Positions 28,012-37,149 of a DNA stretch of 64,000 nt are shown here, piece after piece; within the stretch, counting starts at the first letter, position 1, and the number at the start of each line of letters is the position of its first letter. Source of the stretch: Phocaeicola vulgatus ATCC 8482 (GTDB lineage Bacteria > Bacteroidota > Bacteroidia > Bacteroidales > Bacteroidaceae); NCBI RefSeq assembly GCF_000012825.1, contig NC_009614.1:3534001-3598000 (forward strand). Direction: 5' to 3'. The notes under the pieces were generated by a model. The model ran no database searches. It had not been told where the DNA came from and saw only the letters and a program-made list of their open reading frames with translations. A program made the position numbers and the translations under genes.

Positions 28012-29070
28012 ATGAACGGATTAAGAAAACTCAGCCTTATGGCGGCAATGCTGGTATGTACCACATTGGCTGCTGTCTCCCAAAAGCCTAATATCCATAT
28101 ATTGGCTACAGGGGGGACTATTGCCGGAACAGGCGCTTCGGCTACTAAAACAAATTATACTGCCGGACAGGTGGCTATCAGCACATTGCTGGAAGCGGTT
28201 CCCGAAGTGAACAAAATAGCCAATGTGACCGGGGAACAGATTGTAAAAATCGGTTCTCAGGACATGAATGATGCCGTATGGCTGACGTTGGCCAAGCGTA
28301 TCAACGAGCTTTTCAGCCGTGGAGATGTGGACGGTATCGTGATTACTCACGGAACTGACACAATGGAAGAAACCGCCTTTTTCCTGAACTTGACTGTGAA
28401 GAGTGACAAGCCTGTTGTATTGGTAGGAGCCATGCGCCCCTCTACGGCCATGAGTGCGGACGGACCGTTGAACTTGTATAATGCGGTAGTTACTGCCGCT
28501 GCTAGGGAATCACGGGGTAAAGGTGTCGTAATTGCCATGAACGGTTTGATTTTGGGAGCCCACGGAGCCATGAAGACCAATACGGTGGATGTACAGACTT
28601 TCCAGTCTCCTAACTCCGGTGCGTTGGGATATGTATTGAATGGTAAGGTTTTTTATAATATGGAATCTTTGAAACGCCATACCACCGGTTCCGATTTTGA
28701 TGTGGCCCACCTTGACAAGCTGCCGAAAGTAGGTATCGTTTACAGTTATTCCAATGTAGAGGCTGATGTTATGATCCCTTTTCTGAATAATGGTTACCAA
28801 GGTATTATTCATGCCGGTGTGGGGAATGGCAACATTCATCAGAATTTGTTTCCGATATTGGAAAAGGCCCGTCAGCAAGGTATTTTGGTAGTGCGTTCCA
28901 GCCGTGTTCCTACCGGACCGACCACATTGGATGCCGAGGTGGATGATAATAAATATCAATTCGTGGCTTCACAAGAGTTGAATCCTCAGAAAGCGCGTGT
29001 GTTGTTGATGTTGGCATTAACTAAAACAAAAGACTGGAAGAAGATTCAGGAATACTTCAACGTATACTAG
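28012..29070 (+). CDS. ansB: Periplasmic type II L-asparaginase
   Basis: 352 residues from ATG 28012. A signal peptide (LSLMAAMLVCTTLAAVSQ) indicates export. Catalytic motifs: ATGGTIAGTG with the first Thr (residue ~37), and THGTDTMEETAFFL with the Thr-Asp pair. GAMRPSTAMSADGPLNLYNAV is the typical third block. It hydrolyses asparagine to aspartate and ammonia in the periplasm. 167 bp after the Dcu transporter gene, 87 bp before a porin. Confidence 0.93.
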   Translation: MNGLRKLSLMAAMLVCTTLAAVSQKPNIHILATGGTIAGTGASATKTNYTAGQVAISTLLEAVPEVNKIANVTGEQIVKIGSQDMNDAVWLTLAKRINELFSRGDVDGIVITHGTDTMEETAFFLNLTVKSDKPVVLVGAMRPSTAMSADGPLNLYNAVVTAAARESRGKGVVIAMNGLILGAHGAMKTNTVDVQTFQSPNSGALGYVLNGKVFYNMESLKRHTTGSDFDVAHLDKLPKVGIVYSYSNVEADVMIPFLNNGYQGIIHAGVGNGNIHQNLFPILEKARQQGILVVRSSRVPTGPTTLDAEVDDNKYQFVASQELNPQKARVLLMLALTKTKDWKKIQEYFNVY

Positions 29071-29094
29071 TCCATCCGGCACTTTTTCTTTTTA

Positions 29095-29130
29095 TCTCTT
29101 TTTCTTTTGCGCGCATAAAAGAAAAAGAGA
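29095..29130. terminator. Perfect 14-bp hairpin between ansB and the porin gene
   Basis: TCTCTTTTTCTTTT (29095-29108) and its exact complement (29117-29130), 8-nt GC-rich loop. Made of A/G and T/C runs, so it could pause or partly terminate transcription, or stabilise the 3' end of the ansB message. There is no T tract after it on the plus strand. Confidence 0.55.
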
Positions 29131-29157
29131 ATACATTATAACCTAAAACTTTGACTT

Positions 29158-30327
29158 ATGAAAAGAATAATGTTAGTATGCCTGACAGCCCTTGCTGTCT
29201 CAGGTACTTACTCTTTATATGCCCAATCTTCCGGAAGTGATTTCATGGTCGGTGACAAAAGCCTGTTTGAAGAAGTCACCGGTATCAAGAAGAAAACGGA
29301 CAAGTTCAATCTCTATCTTAATATGCACGGTGATTTCAACATGAAATGGAATGATTCCGGATTTGATCAGGGCGCATTCGAAATGAAGCAGCTCCGTATC
29401 GAAATGAAGGGGGATATCAATGATTGGTTGAGTTACCGTTACCGTCAGCGTCTGAATCGGGGTAACGATGGTTCCGGCAATATAGATAATGTACCTACCA
29501 GCATAGATTGGGCAGGAGTAGGCATCAGATTAAATAAGTTCTCATTTTTTGCCGGAAAGCAATGTGTCTCGTATGGTGGTATAGAATTTGATTTGAATCC
29601 GATTGATATTTACGAATATAGTGACATGATAGAGCACATGAGTAACTTCATGACCGGTTTGAATGTGGCATACAACTATAATCCTTATCAGCAGATACAA
29701 TTTCAGGTATTGAACAGCCTGAACGGGCCGTCCGAGGAGATGTATGGGGATTTGGAACGTACCAAACTGCCGTTAGTTTATACCTTGAACTGGAACGGAA
29801 ATTTCCTGGATGTTTTCAAAACCCGTTGGTCTGCCTCTGTTATGAACGAAACGAAGGGCGAAAAGATGTATTATTACGCTTTGGGTAATGAATTTAATTT
29901 CAGCCCTAAATGGCATGCCTATTTTGACTGGATGTATTCTCGTGAAGGAGTAGACCGTAAAGGGATTATAACTAACATCGTAGGAACTGATAATCAGGCA
30001 CACAATGCTTTTAATGCCGAATATATGTCCTATGTGTTGCATGTGAATTATCGTTTTGCCCCAAAGTGGAACTTGTTTGCAAAAGGAATGTATGAAACTG
30101 CTTCCGTTTATAAGGCAAGTGATGAAGTGGAAAAAGGGAAATATCGCACGGCATGGGGATATGCAGGAGGTATAGAATTTTATCCGATGGAGAGCAATCT
30201 GCACTTCTTCCTGGCATACGTGGGGCGTTCCTATAAATATACCGATCGTGCAAAGGCGTTGGGTGAGGACAATTTCAGTACCCATCGTGTGTCAGTGGGA
30301 TTCATTTGGCAGATGCCTGTATTCTAG
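29158..30327 (+). CDS. Phosphate-selective porin O/P-like outer-membrane protein
   Basis: 389 residues with a signal peptide (cleavage after LYAQ, residue ~23). The mature part begins with a Ser/Gly linker and a coiled helix (LFEEVTGIKKKTDKFNLYL), then a barrel of ~16 strands: FNMKWNDSGFDQGAFEMKQLRIEMKG is characteristic of porin O/P family proteins. It ends in an aromatic strand (HRVSVGFIWQMPVF). Cotranscription with ansB and the Dcu gene suggests a dicarboxylate/amino-acid pore rather than phosphate. Confidence 0.8.
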   Translation: MKRIMLVCLTALAVSGTYSLYAQSSGSDFMVGDKSLFEEVTGIKKKTDKFNLYLNMHGDFNMKWNDSGFDQGAFEMKQLRIEMKGDINDWLSYRYRQRLNRGNDGSGNIDNVPTSIDWAGVGIRLNKFSFFAGKQCVSYGGIEFDLNPIDIYEYSDMIEHMSNFMTGLNVAYNYNPYQQIQFQVLNSLNGPSEEMYGDLERTKLPLVYTLNWNGNFLDVFKTRWSASVMNETKGEKMYYYALGNEFNFSPKWHAYFDWMYSREGVDRKGIITNIVGTDNQAHNAFNAEYMSYVLHVNYRFAPKWNLFAKGMYETASVYKASDEVEKGKYRTAWGYAGGIEFYPMESNLHFFLAYVGRSYKYTDRAKALGEDNFSTHRVSVGFIWQMPVF

Positions 30328-30362
30328 CTCATGCTTTCCTTTTTTGTTTGTTATGAAGAATC

Positions 30363-30384
30363 GGCAGGCAACTTGTTGCCTGCC
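30363..30384 (+). terminator. Hairpin after the porin gene
   Basis: GGCAGGCAAC (30363-30372) and GTTGCCTGCC (30375-30384) are exact complements with only two bases between, so the inner pairs must open. The following TGCTATTT is a weak T tract. Confidence 0.5.
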
Positions 30385-30531
30385 TGCTATTTATCATGAA
30401 AATGTCTTTCTTTTATCAGAATTAAAGCCGTTACCTTTTTTATCATACACGTCATAAATCAGCCTGGCAACTTTTCATGAATGGGTTACAGAGTTTCCTG
30501 ACTTTATCTGATTCGGGAATATTTTTCCTGT

Positions 30532-31710
30532 TTATTGTATGGACCGGAGATTTTTCTTTCCGAAAAACTTATCAATAATCAATGCGATAGCCCCATCGCC
30601 CGTCACATTACAAGCAGTACCGAAACTATCCATGGCAATGTAAAGTGCTATCATCAAAGCCTGTTCACTTTCTCCGAATCCCAGCATGGAAGACAGGATC
30701 CCCAATGCAGCCATGATGGCTCCTCCCGGTACTCCCGGTGCAGCTACCATCGTGATTCCCAGCATAAAGATGAATCCTGCAAACATGGGGAAATCAAATG
30801 GCATTCCTTGCATAATCATCAGTGCCAGTGCGCAAGCAACAATCTTCAACGTGCTTCCCGACAGATGAATTGTGGCACATAGCGGAATGACAAATCCGGC
30901 TATATCCTCCGTGACCCCATTCTTGACAGTCTGTCGCAAAGTCACCGGAATGGTGGCTGCCGATGACTGTGTGCCCAATGCTGTGAAATAGGCAGGCATC
31001 ATCTTTCCCAGTAGTTTGAACGGATTCCGATGTACAAACAGCGCTGCAATGGTATATTGAAAAACCAACAGGAAGATGTGAAGCAGGAAAATGACTCCGA
31101 TGATCTTGATAAATACCATCAGAATGTTATATACCTGTCCGGAATGGGTCATATTCAGGAATATACCGAATATATAGATAGGCAGTAGGGGCAGAATCAC
31201 CGTCTGGATGGTTTTGACTATGATTTCTTTGAAATCGTTACATACGTTTTTCAGCGCTGTACTATCCAAATGTGCGATGCCCAGACCTAGTGTGAAGGCT
31301 AAAATCAAGGAAGTCATCACATTCATCACCGGGGGGATGGCTACAGTGAAGAATGGAGAAATATCATGTGCCTCGCTGATTTGTTCTATCGGTGCTCCCG
31401 GAGTAATCATGGAAGGGAAAAAAGTCACTCCGGTGAAATAAGACAGGAAACCGGAGAACAACGTGGCGCTGTATGCTACCAATGTCGTTATCACCAGCAT
31501 CTTTCCTGCCTCCTTACCGATATCGGCAATGGCAGGAGTGACCAGTCCGAGAATAATCAGTGGAATGATGAAACCCAAAAATTCGCTGAAGATTCCGTTG
31601 AAAGTCACAAATACTCTGACCAATTCGCCGGGAAGAACGTTTCCGAATCCTATACCCAATGTGATGGCGATGATAATTCGGGCTAATAAGCCGATTTTTA
31701 ACCTCTTCAT
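30532..31710 (-). CDS. Dicarboxylate/amino acid:cation symporter (DAACS family)
   Basis: 392-residue membrane protein with eight or more helices and the re-entrant loop motifs of the GltP/SstT family: TQSSAATIPVTL near residues 245-256 and a final GTACNVTGDGAIALIID cation/substrate site. It begins MKRLKIGLLARIIIAITLGI. Likely imports glutamate, aspartate, serine/threonine or a dicarboxylate with Na+. Convergent with the Dcu/asparaginase operon, so the two may form a wider amino-acid uptake region. Confidence 0.9.
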   Translation of the reverse strand: MKRLKIGLLARIIIAITLGIGFGNVLPGELVRVFVTFNGIFSEFLGFIIPLIILGLVTPAIADIGKEAGKMLVITTLVAYSATLFSGFLSYFTGVTFFPSMITPGAPIEQISEAHDISPFFTVAIPPVMNVMTSLILAFTLGLGIAHLDSTALKNVCNDFKEIIVKTIQTVILPLLPIYIFGIFLNMTHSGQVYNILMVFIKIIGVIFLLHIFLLVFQYTIAALFVHRNPFKLLGKMMPAYFTALGTQSSAATIPVTLRQTVKNGVTEDIAGFVIPLCATIHLSGSTLKIVACALALMIMQGMPFDFPMFAGFIFMLGITMVAAPGVPGGAIMAALGILSSMLGFGESEQALMIALYIAMDSFGTACNVTGDGAIALIIDKFFGKKNLRSIQ

Positions 31711-31794
31711 GATAATGTGTTATTATTCAAATTGCAAAGATAGAATTATTGAACAAATAACCTATCAAATTGTTAAATATAAAAAGAATAATTT

Positions 31795-33231
31795 ATGGAA
31801 AAGGCAGATATAGGATTAATCGGATTAGGTGTGATGGGGCAGAACCTTGCTCTGAATCTTGCCAACAAGGGATGGAAGGTTGTAGTATGGAACCGTACCG
31901 TTCCTGGAAAAGAAGAAAATGTAGTGGAACACTTTATAGCCAACCGCGCCAAAGGAAAAGGCATCATAGGCAGTAATGAACTGACAGATTTTGTCGAAGC
32001 ACTGAAAACTCCGCGTGTCATCCTTTTGATGGTACAGGCGGGTCCCGCTGTCGATGAACTGACGGGCAAGCTGTTTCCTTTGATGGAAAAGGGTGATATC
32101 CTCATTGACGGAGGCAACTCTTATTATGAAGATACGGAACGTCGTGTAAAGGAACTTTATGATAAAGGAATGTACTTTGTAGGTTGCGGCATTTCAGGAG
32201 GTGAGGAGGGTGCTTTGCATGGAGCGTCCATCATGCCCGGTGGTGCGCAAGAGGCATGGTCAGTCATTCAGCCGATGCTGAAAAGTATTGCGGCAAAAGC
32301 TGAGGATGGTACTCCGTGTTGTGAGTGGGTAGGTCCCGGTGGCGCAGGCCACTATGTAAAAATGGTGCATAATGGCATAGAATATGGGGATATGCAGCTG
32401 ATTGCTGAAACTTATTTCGCCATGAAGCACCTGCTGGCGTTGAAGAATGAACAGATGGCGGATATTTTTGAACAATGGGACAAAGGACGTCTGCATAGTT
32501 ACCTGATAGAGATTACTTCGGCCATTCTGCGTCATAAAGAAGAAGGAGGCGATTATTTGCTCGATAACATTCTGGATGCTGCGGGACAAAAAGGAACGGG
32601 TCGCTGGAGTGTCATTAACTCCCTACAACTAAATACACCACTGGGCGTGATTGCCGAGGCGGTTTTTGCCCGTAATCTGTCGGCAGAGAAGAACTTGCGC
32701 GTGCTGATGTCCAAACATTATATGCATGTGGAGAATCATCCGGTATATAATTATCAGGATACGGTGATCGGATTGGAAAGTACCTTATATGCGGCTCGTC
32801 TGACAGGCTATGCGCAAGGGTTTGCTCTGATGTGCACTGCCAGTGAGCAATATGGCTGGAAGTTGAATCTTTCCACTATCGCGCTGTTGTGGCGCGCCGG
32901 ATGCATTATTCGTTCTGCTTTTCTGAACGACATTGCCGAGGCCTATCACCGTGCACCGGGATTGTCGCATCTGTTGCTGGACGAGCATTTCGGACGGGAA
33001 GTAATGGAAGCCCTGCCCGCGTGGAAGAAATACATCGGTGTCATGTTGAGAGAAGGGTTGCCCGTACCTGTACTTTCCGCAGCGTTGAATTATTTTCTAG
33101 GTTTGACCACCAACCGTTCCCCAGCCAATATGATTCAAGCGATGCGTGATTATTTCGGAGCTCATACCTTCGAGCGTGTGGACAGTCCACGGGGGGAATT
33201 TTTCCACGAACATTGGGAAGACAACTATTGA
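31795..33231 (+). CDS. gnd: 6-phosphogluconate dehydrogenase (decarboxylating)
   Basis: 478 residues, typical of the long bacterial form. N-terminal Rossmann fold with GLIGLGVMGQNLALNLANKG; WNRT after strand 2 favours NADP. Substrate signature CGISGGEEGALHGASIMPGG and the catalytic lysine in GAGHYVKMVHNGIEYGDMQL are intact. Converts 6-phosphogluconate to ribulose 5-phosphate. First of three oxidative pentose phosphate genes in one orientation (gnd-zwf-pgl). Confidence 0.96.
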   Translation: MEKADIGLIGLGVMGQNLALNLANKGWKVVVWNRTVPGKEENVVEHFIANRAKGKGIIGSNELTDFVEALKTPRVILLMVQAGPAVDELTGKLFPLMEKGDILIDGGNSYYEDTERRVKELYDKGMYFVGCGISGGEEGALHGASIMPGGAQEAWSVIQPMLKSIAAKAEDGTPCCEWVGPGGAGHYVKMVHNGIEYGDMQLIAETYFAMKHLLALKNEQMADIFEQWDKGRLHSYLIEITSAILRHKEEGGDYLLDNILDAAGQKGTGRWSVINSLQLNTPLGVIAEAVFARNLSAEKNLRVLMSKHYMHVENHPVYNYQDTVIGLESTLYAARLTGYAQGFALMCTASEQYGWKLNLSTIALLWRAGCIIRSAFLNDIAEAYHRAPGLSHLLLDEHFGREVMEALPAWKKYIGVMLREGLPVPVLSAALNYFLGLTTNRSPANMIQAMRDYFGAHTFERVDSPRGEFFHEHWEDNY

Positions 33232-33279
33232 TATGTCGCAACACAAAGCATTATACATTCATTTTTAAAAGAAAGAATC

Positions 33280-34788
33280 ATGAGTTTACCACATAGTTTA
33301 TTTTTGGTCATCTTCGGTGCATCCGGTGATTTAACCCGGCGCAAACTGATGCCTGCCTTGATAAAGATACATAACGGGAAACGCTTCCCCGAGCATTTTG
33401 CCATTATCGGCTGTGCCCGTACTGCATACACGGACGAGACCTATCGTGCCTATCTGAAAGAAGAACTGATAAAATTCGGTTTTCTTACTAAAGAGGAAAT
33501 GGAAACATTGGACGATTTTCTCTCTACTGTTCATTACCAGTCCATGGACCCGGCTGACGAAACCACTTATTTTCTGTTGAATGACCGTTTGAAGGAGCTT
33601 TCGCCTCAATATGAGAATAATGGGAACTATTTGTTCTATCTGGCAACTCCGCCCTTGCTTTATGAATTGATTCCGAAATGTCTGCATGATGCGGGCTTGT
33701 TGAAAAAGCCTGGATTAAAGCGTATCATTGTCGAGAAGCCTTTCGGATACGACCTGGCTTCCGCTCAGAAACTAAATAAAATCTATGCCGCTTATTTTAA
33801 AGAAGAGGATATCTACCGCATCGATCATTTTCTGGGCAAGGAAACGGTGCAGAATATTATGGTGACCCGTTTTGGAAGTACTATTTACGAACCGATATGG
33901 AACCGTAACTATATAGATTATGTAGAAATCACTGCGGTGGAAAATATGGGTATAGGTACTCGCGGAGGATATTATGACGGGGCGGGAGCTCTGCGCGATA
34001 TGGTACAGAACCATTTGATGCAGTTGCTTGCTATTACTGCCATGGAACCACCGGCCAAGTTTGACAAGAATGGTTTCCGTAACGAGGTGATCAAGGTCTA
34101 CCAATCCCTTCGTCCGCTGACTGATAAGTATATCCGTGATAATGTCATCCGCGGACAATATATTGCTGGTGATGACCGTATCGGTTATCGTGAAGAAAAG
34201 AATGTTCGTCCTGATTCCCGTACAGATACCTACGTGGCGATGTGTCTGTATGTGGATAACTGGCGTTGGCAGGGAGTGCCTTTTTATATCCGTACCGGAA
34301 AGCAGATGCCTACCAAGGTGACCGAAATTGTGGTTCATTTCAAACCTGCTCCTATGCAGATGTTCCAAATGAAGGAAGGCTTTTACAAAGGTGAGGAACT
34401 GATTATCCGTATTCAACCCGACGAGGGAATTCTTCAGCGCATAGCCATGAAAGAACCTGGTGCCGGTTTCTATATGGGAACCATGGAGATGGACTTCAGC
34501 TATGACCAGCACGATCAGGAAACGGGGGATGCGTATGTACGCCTGTTGGAAGACAGTCTGGTGGGTGATCCTACACTTTTTACCCGTTCCGATGCTGTGG
34601 ACGAGAGCTGGACTTACTTTGATAAGATTCTGGATTATTGGAAGAAGCATCCCGAAACTCCTCTTTATGGGTATCCTGCAGGAACATGGGGACCGAAAGA
34701 AGCGGATGTATTGATCAACCGCAGTCATTCCGAATGGACAAACCCGTGCAAGAATCTGACACATTCCAATTTATACTGTAAATTGTAA
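33280..34788 (+). CDS. zwf: Glucose-6-phosphate 1-dehydrogenase
   Basis: 502 residues. NADP-binding GASGDLTRRKLMPAL at residues 12-26, EKPFGYDLASA, and the active-site RIDHFLGKE (His and Lys) are all present. Catalyses the first step of the oxidative pentose phosphate pathway. 48 bp after gnd with a Shine-Dalgarno-like AAAAGAAAG region before the ATG. Confidence 0.96.
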   Translation: MSLPHSLFLVIFGASGDLTRRKLMPALIKIHNGKRFPEHFAIIGCARTAYTDETYRAYLKEELIKFGFLTKEEMETLDDFLSTVHYQSMDPADETTYFLLNDRLKELSPQYENNGNYLFYLATPPLLYELIPKCLHDAGLLKKPGLKRIIVEKPFGYDLASAQKLNKIYAAYFKEEDIYRIDHFLGKETVQNIMVTRFGSTIYEPIWNRNYIDYVEITAVENMGIGTRGGYYDGAGALRDMVQNHLMQLLAITAMEPPAKFDKNGFRNEVIKVYQSLRPLTDKYIRDNVIRGQYIAGDDRIGYREEKNVRPDSRTDTYVAMCLYVDNWRWQGVPFYIRTGKQMPTKVTEIVVHFKPAPMQMFQMKEGFYKGEELIIRIQPDEGILQRIAMKEPGAGFYMGTMEMDFSYDQHDQETGDAYVRLLEDSLVGDPTLFTRSDAVDESWTYFDKILDYWKKHPETPLYGYPAGTWGPKEADVLINRSHSEWTNPCKNLTHSNLYCKL

Positions 34789-34849
34789 GTCGTCATCTGT
34801 GGATAGTAAATTTAAAACAGCAAACTCTAAGTAATAAATAGTGAATAAG

Positions 34850-35554
34850 ATGATTGACCATAACTTTTATGCGTCGCCTGTACAAGCGTCGCAAACCTTG
34901 ATAACTCATATATTGGAAGCGATGGATAAAGAGCTTGAACGGCCTTTTACCATTGCTCTTTCCGGAGGAACTACTCCTGCCACACTTTTTGAGGTTTGGG
35001 AGCGTGAATATGCCGCATATACCCCTTGGTCCCGTATTTATTTCTATTGGGTAGACGAGCGTTGTGTGCCACCTGGCGATGATCAGAGCAACTTTGGCTT
35101 GGCCTATCGTCTGTTGTTTAGTAAGGTAGGTATTCCCGCCAGTCATTGCTACCGTATTGTGGGTGAGGGCGCTCCCGAAGAAGAAGCCAAACAGTATTCT
35201 TCCATAGTCAAGACCACCGTTCCGACCGTGGACGGTGTGCCTGTTTTTGATTTTGTATTATTAGGGATAGGAGAGGACGGGCATACATCATCCATTTTCC
35301 CCGACCATCAGGAACTTCTTACCGCCGGGGAACCGTATGAGGTGTCCGTCAATCCTTATAATAAAACAGTGCGTATATGCATGACGGGACGTCCCTTGAT
35401 AGAAGCCCGGCATACCTGTTTTCTAGTGACGGGCGAGAACAAATGCAGTATTTTGAAAGAAATCCTTGATAAAAACAAGGAAGGGGTCTATCCGGCATCT
35501 TATATTTGGCATCATGCACGTAATTCGCAACTGTATGCATCACTTGTATCATAA
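34850..35554 (+). CDS. pgl: 6-phosphogluconolactonase
   Basis: 234 residues from ATG 34850 (a GTG at 34841 is possible). Sugar-phosphate isomerase-like fold: LSGGTTPATLFEVWE near residue 35, YFYWVDERCVPPGDDQSNFG, and the GIGEDGHTSSIFP motif with the catalytic His. It hydrolyses the lactone between the Zwf and Gnd steps, so the operon encodes the complete oxidative branch. Confidence 0.94.
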   Translation: MIDHNFYASPVQASQTLITHILEAMDKELERPFTIALSGGTTPATLFEVWEREYAAYTPWSRIYFYWVDERCVPPGDDQSNFGLAYRLLFSKVGIPASHCYRIVGEGAPEEEAKQYSSIVKTTVPTVDGVPVFDFVLLGIGEDGHTSSIFPDHQELLTAGEPYEVSVNPYNKTVRICMTGRPLIEARHTCFLVTGENKCSILKEILDKNKEGVYPASYIWHHARNSQLYASLVS

Positions 35555-35640
35555 TATTTCTTTTAGATGAAGAGTTTAAACGAAAATAACTTTCTAGATG
35601 GGAAATGAATCAACTATGGATGCTATGTCTCCTATAGATA

Positions 35641-35704
35641 TAAAAAAAGGAGCAACGCCTTGCTCCAACCTTTGTTAACCTTAAATCTAATACTATGAAA
35701 AACA
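35641..35704 (-). ncRNA. Candidate small RNA with its own promoter and terminator
   Basis: Minus strand: TTG (35739-35737), 19 bp, TACCTTTG (35717-35710), predicted start near 35703, then ~55 nt and the hairpin GGAGCAA/TTGCTCC (35666-35660 with 35655-35649, loop of four) followed by seven T. That gives a transcript of ~62 nt with no useful ORF. It sits between the convergent ends of pgl and cydB. I recall similar leader-like sequences (AAGGTTAACAAAGGTT before a GC hairpin) elsewhere in Bacteroides genomes, but cannot verify this here. Confidence 0.6.
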
Positions 35705-35786
35705 CAATGCAAAGGTACGGATATTTCGGAAATTTGCAAGATATTCTCTTCATTTTATAGGTTGAAACAATGTTATTTAACATAGA

Positions 35787-35827
35787 AAGGCATCCTGTTT
35801 ACAGCTATTTGCAAAACAGGATGCCTT
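35787..35827 (-). terminator. Terminator of the cyd operon
   Basis: AAGGCATCCTGTTT (35787-35800) and its exact complement (35814-35827) form a 14-bp stem 22 bp downstream of the cydB stop on the minus strand, followed by TTTCTATG. Confidence 0.75.
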
Positions 35828-35849
35828 CACTATAATCCATTAAGACTCT

Positions 35850-36995
35850 TTAATAAGCGTGTCCGTCTTGTTCCAGTTCCTTTGCTGTAATGGGCTTGCG
35901 GTCTATGGCACGCCAAGCATAAATAATATAGGCCAGAACGAAAGGTACCAGAATGGAAACGTATGCCATGGTGCGCAGGGTAAATTCGCTGGAGCAACTG
36001 TTTGCCAAGGTCAGCGAACTTTGTAGATCGGCTGTGGACGGGTAATAAGCCGTATTATTATATCCCGCACAAAGCAATAAAGCTAATACAGTCAATACAA
36101 CTCCTATTCCGGTAAACCAGATACCATTGGTCGCAGTCTTGCTGAAGACAGCCCTTCCGATACCCCAAAGTACCCCGACAACGCCTGATAGGAACAATAC
36201 CAGCAATAGAGGTATATCCATCAGATTGATGAAATACTTGTAAGGTTCCATATAAACTTCTTTTGTCTCGGGATTTACAGCGAAACCATCAGCCAATAAA
36301 GTACGGATAACAAATGCCAGAAATAGAATAAGGAAAGGAATAGCATCTGTTATAAGCTGACGGCGGCAGCGGGGGATTAAGTCTTTATCCCGGATGTTAT
36401 TGATAAAATAAAGATTGCCCAAAAGGCGGGCCAGGAAGAATACGGCAAATCCCAAGACCAGATTCCAAGGATTGGTCAGCGCATCCAGTCCGTGCCATCC
36501 GTTTGCCCAACTGCTGATGACAGGCATCAGCTCATTACCCATGTTTCCTTTATTAACCAGGAAATTGGAGCCGGTAAAGAATGTGGCTACCGCACCTCCC
36601 AGCAATAGAGGCCCTACAATACCATTTATAACCAGAAACCATTGGTAAGTATGTTTGCCCAGCAGATTGCCCAGCTTGGACTGGAACTCGTATGAAACAG
36701 CTTGCAATACGAAACTGAAAAGAATAATCATCCACAACCAGTAAGCACCGCCAAAGCTGGTACTGTAGAACAGCGGAAAAGAAGCGAAGAAGGCGCCGCC
36801 GAAAGTGACAAGGGTGGTAAAAGTAAACTCCCACTTGCGTCCTGTGGAGTTTACCAGCAAGGCACGTTCTTCGTCATTGCGTCCCAGCGTGAACAGCAAA
36901 GAGTTGCCACCCTGCACAAAGAGCAGGAACACCAACAAAGCACCCAGTAACGATACTAGGAACCACCAATAATTTTGTAGAAATATATAGTCCAT
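35850..36995 (-). CDS. cydB: Cytochrome bd ubiquinol oxidase subunit II
   Basis: 381-residue membrane protein with about nine helices. It begins MDYIFLQNYWWFLVSLLGALLVFLLFVQGG, the usual CydB start region, and contains the conserved WEFTFTTLVTFGGAFFASFPLFYSTSFGG. With CydA it forms the high-affinity oxygen-reducing quinol oxidase of nanaerobic Bacteroides. 154 bp after cydA; that gap holds AT-rich DNA and no gene. Confidence 0.95.
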   Translation of the reverse strand: MDYIFLQNYWWFLVSLLGALLVFLLFVQGGNSLLFTLGRNDEERALLVNSTGRKWEFTFTTLVTFGGAFFASFPLFYSTSFGGAYWLWMIILFSFVLQAVSYEFQSKLGNLLGKHTYQWFLVINGIVGPLLLGGAVATFFTGSNFLVNKGNMGNELMPVISSWANGWHGLDALTNPWNLVLGFAVFFLARLLGNLYFINNIRDKDLIPRCRRQLITDAIPFLILFLAFVIRTLLADGFAVNPETKEVYMEPYKYFINLMDIPLLLVLFLSGVVGVLWGIGRAVFSKTATNGIWFTGIGVVLTVLALLLCAGYNNTAYYPSTADLQSSLTLANSCSSEFTLRTMAYVSILVPFVLAYIIYAWRAIDRKPITAKELEQDGHAY

Positions 36996-37149
36996 AATAT
37001 TCTAAATTAAAAATTGAGAATTGAATATTGAAAAATAGAATTAGAGAAACTTGAACTAAAAAAAGAATGACTTGCTGGCGGAATTAATCTCCTGTATGTA
37101 GCCCATTTATTGCGCAGCCTGAATTATTTCCGCCTGTTTCATTTATTCC

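Noticed and set aside
35695..35760. 21-codon plus-strand ORF (MKNTMQRYGY...)
   Set aside because: It lies over the promoter and body of the minus-strand small RNA candidate, which explains the conserved-looking sequence better.
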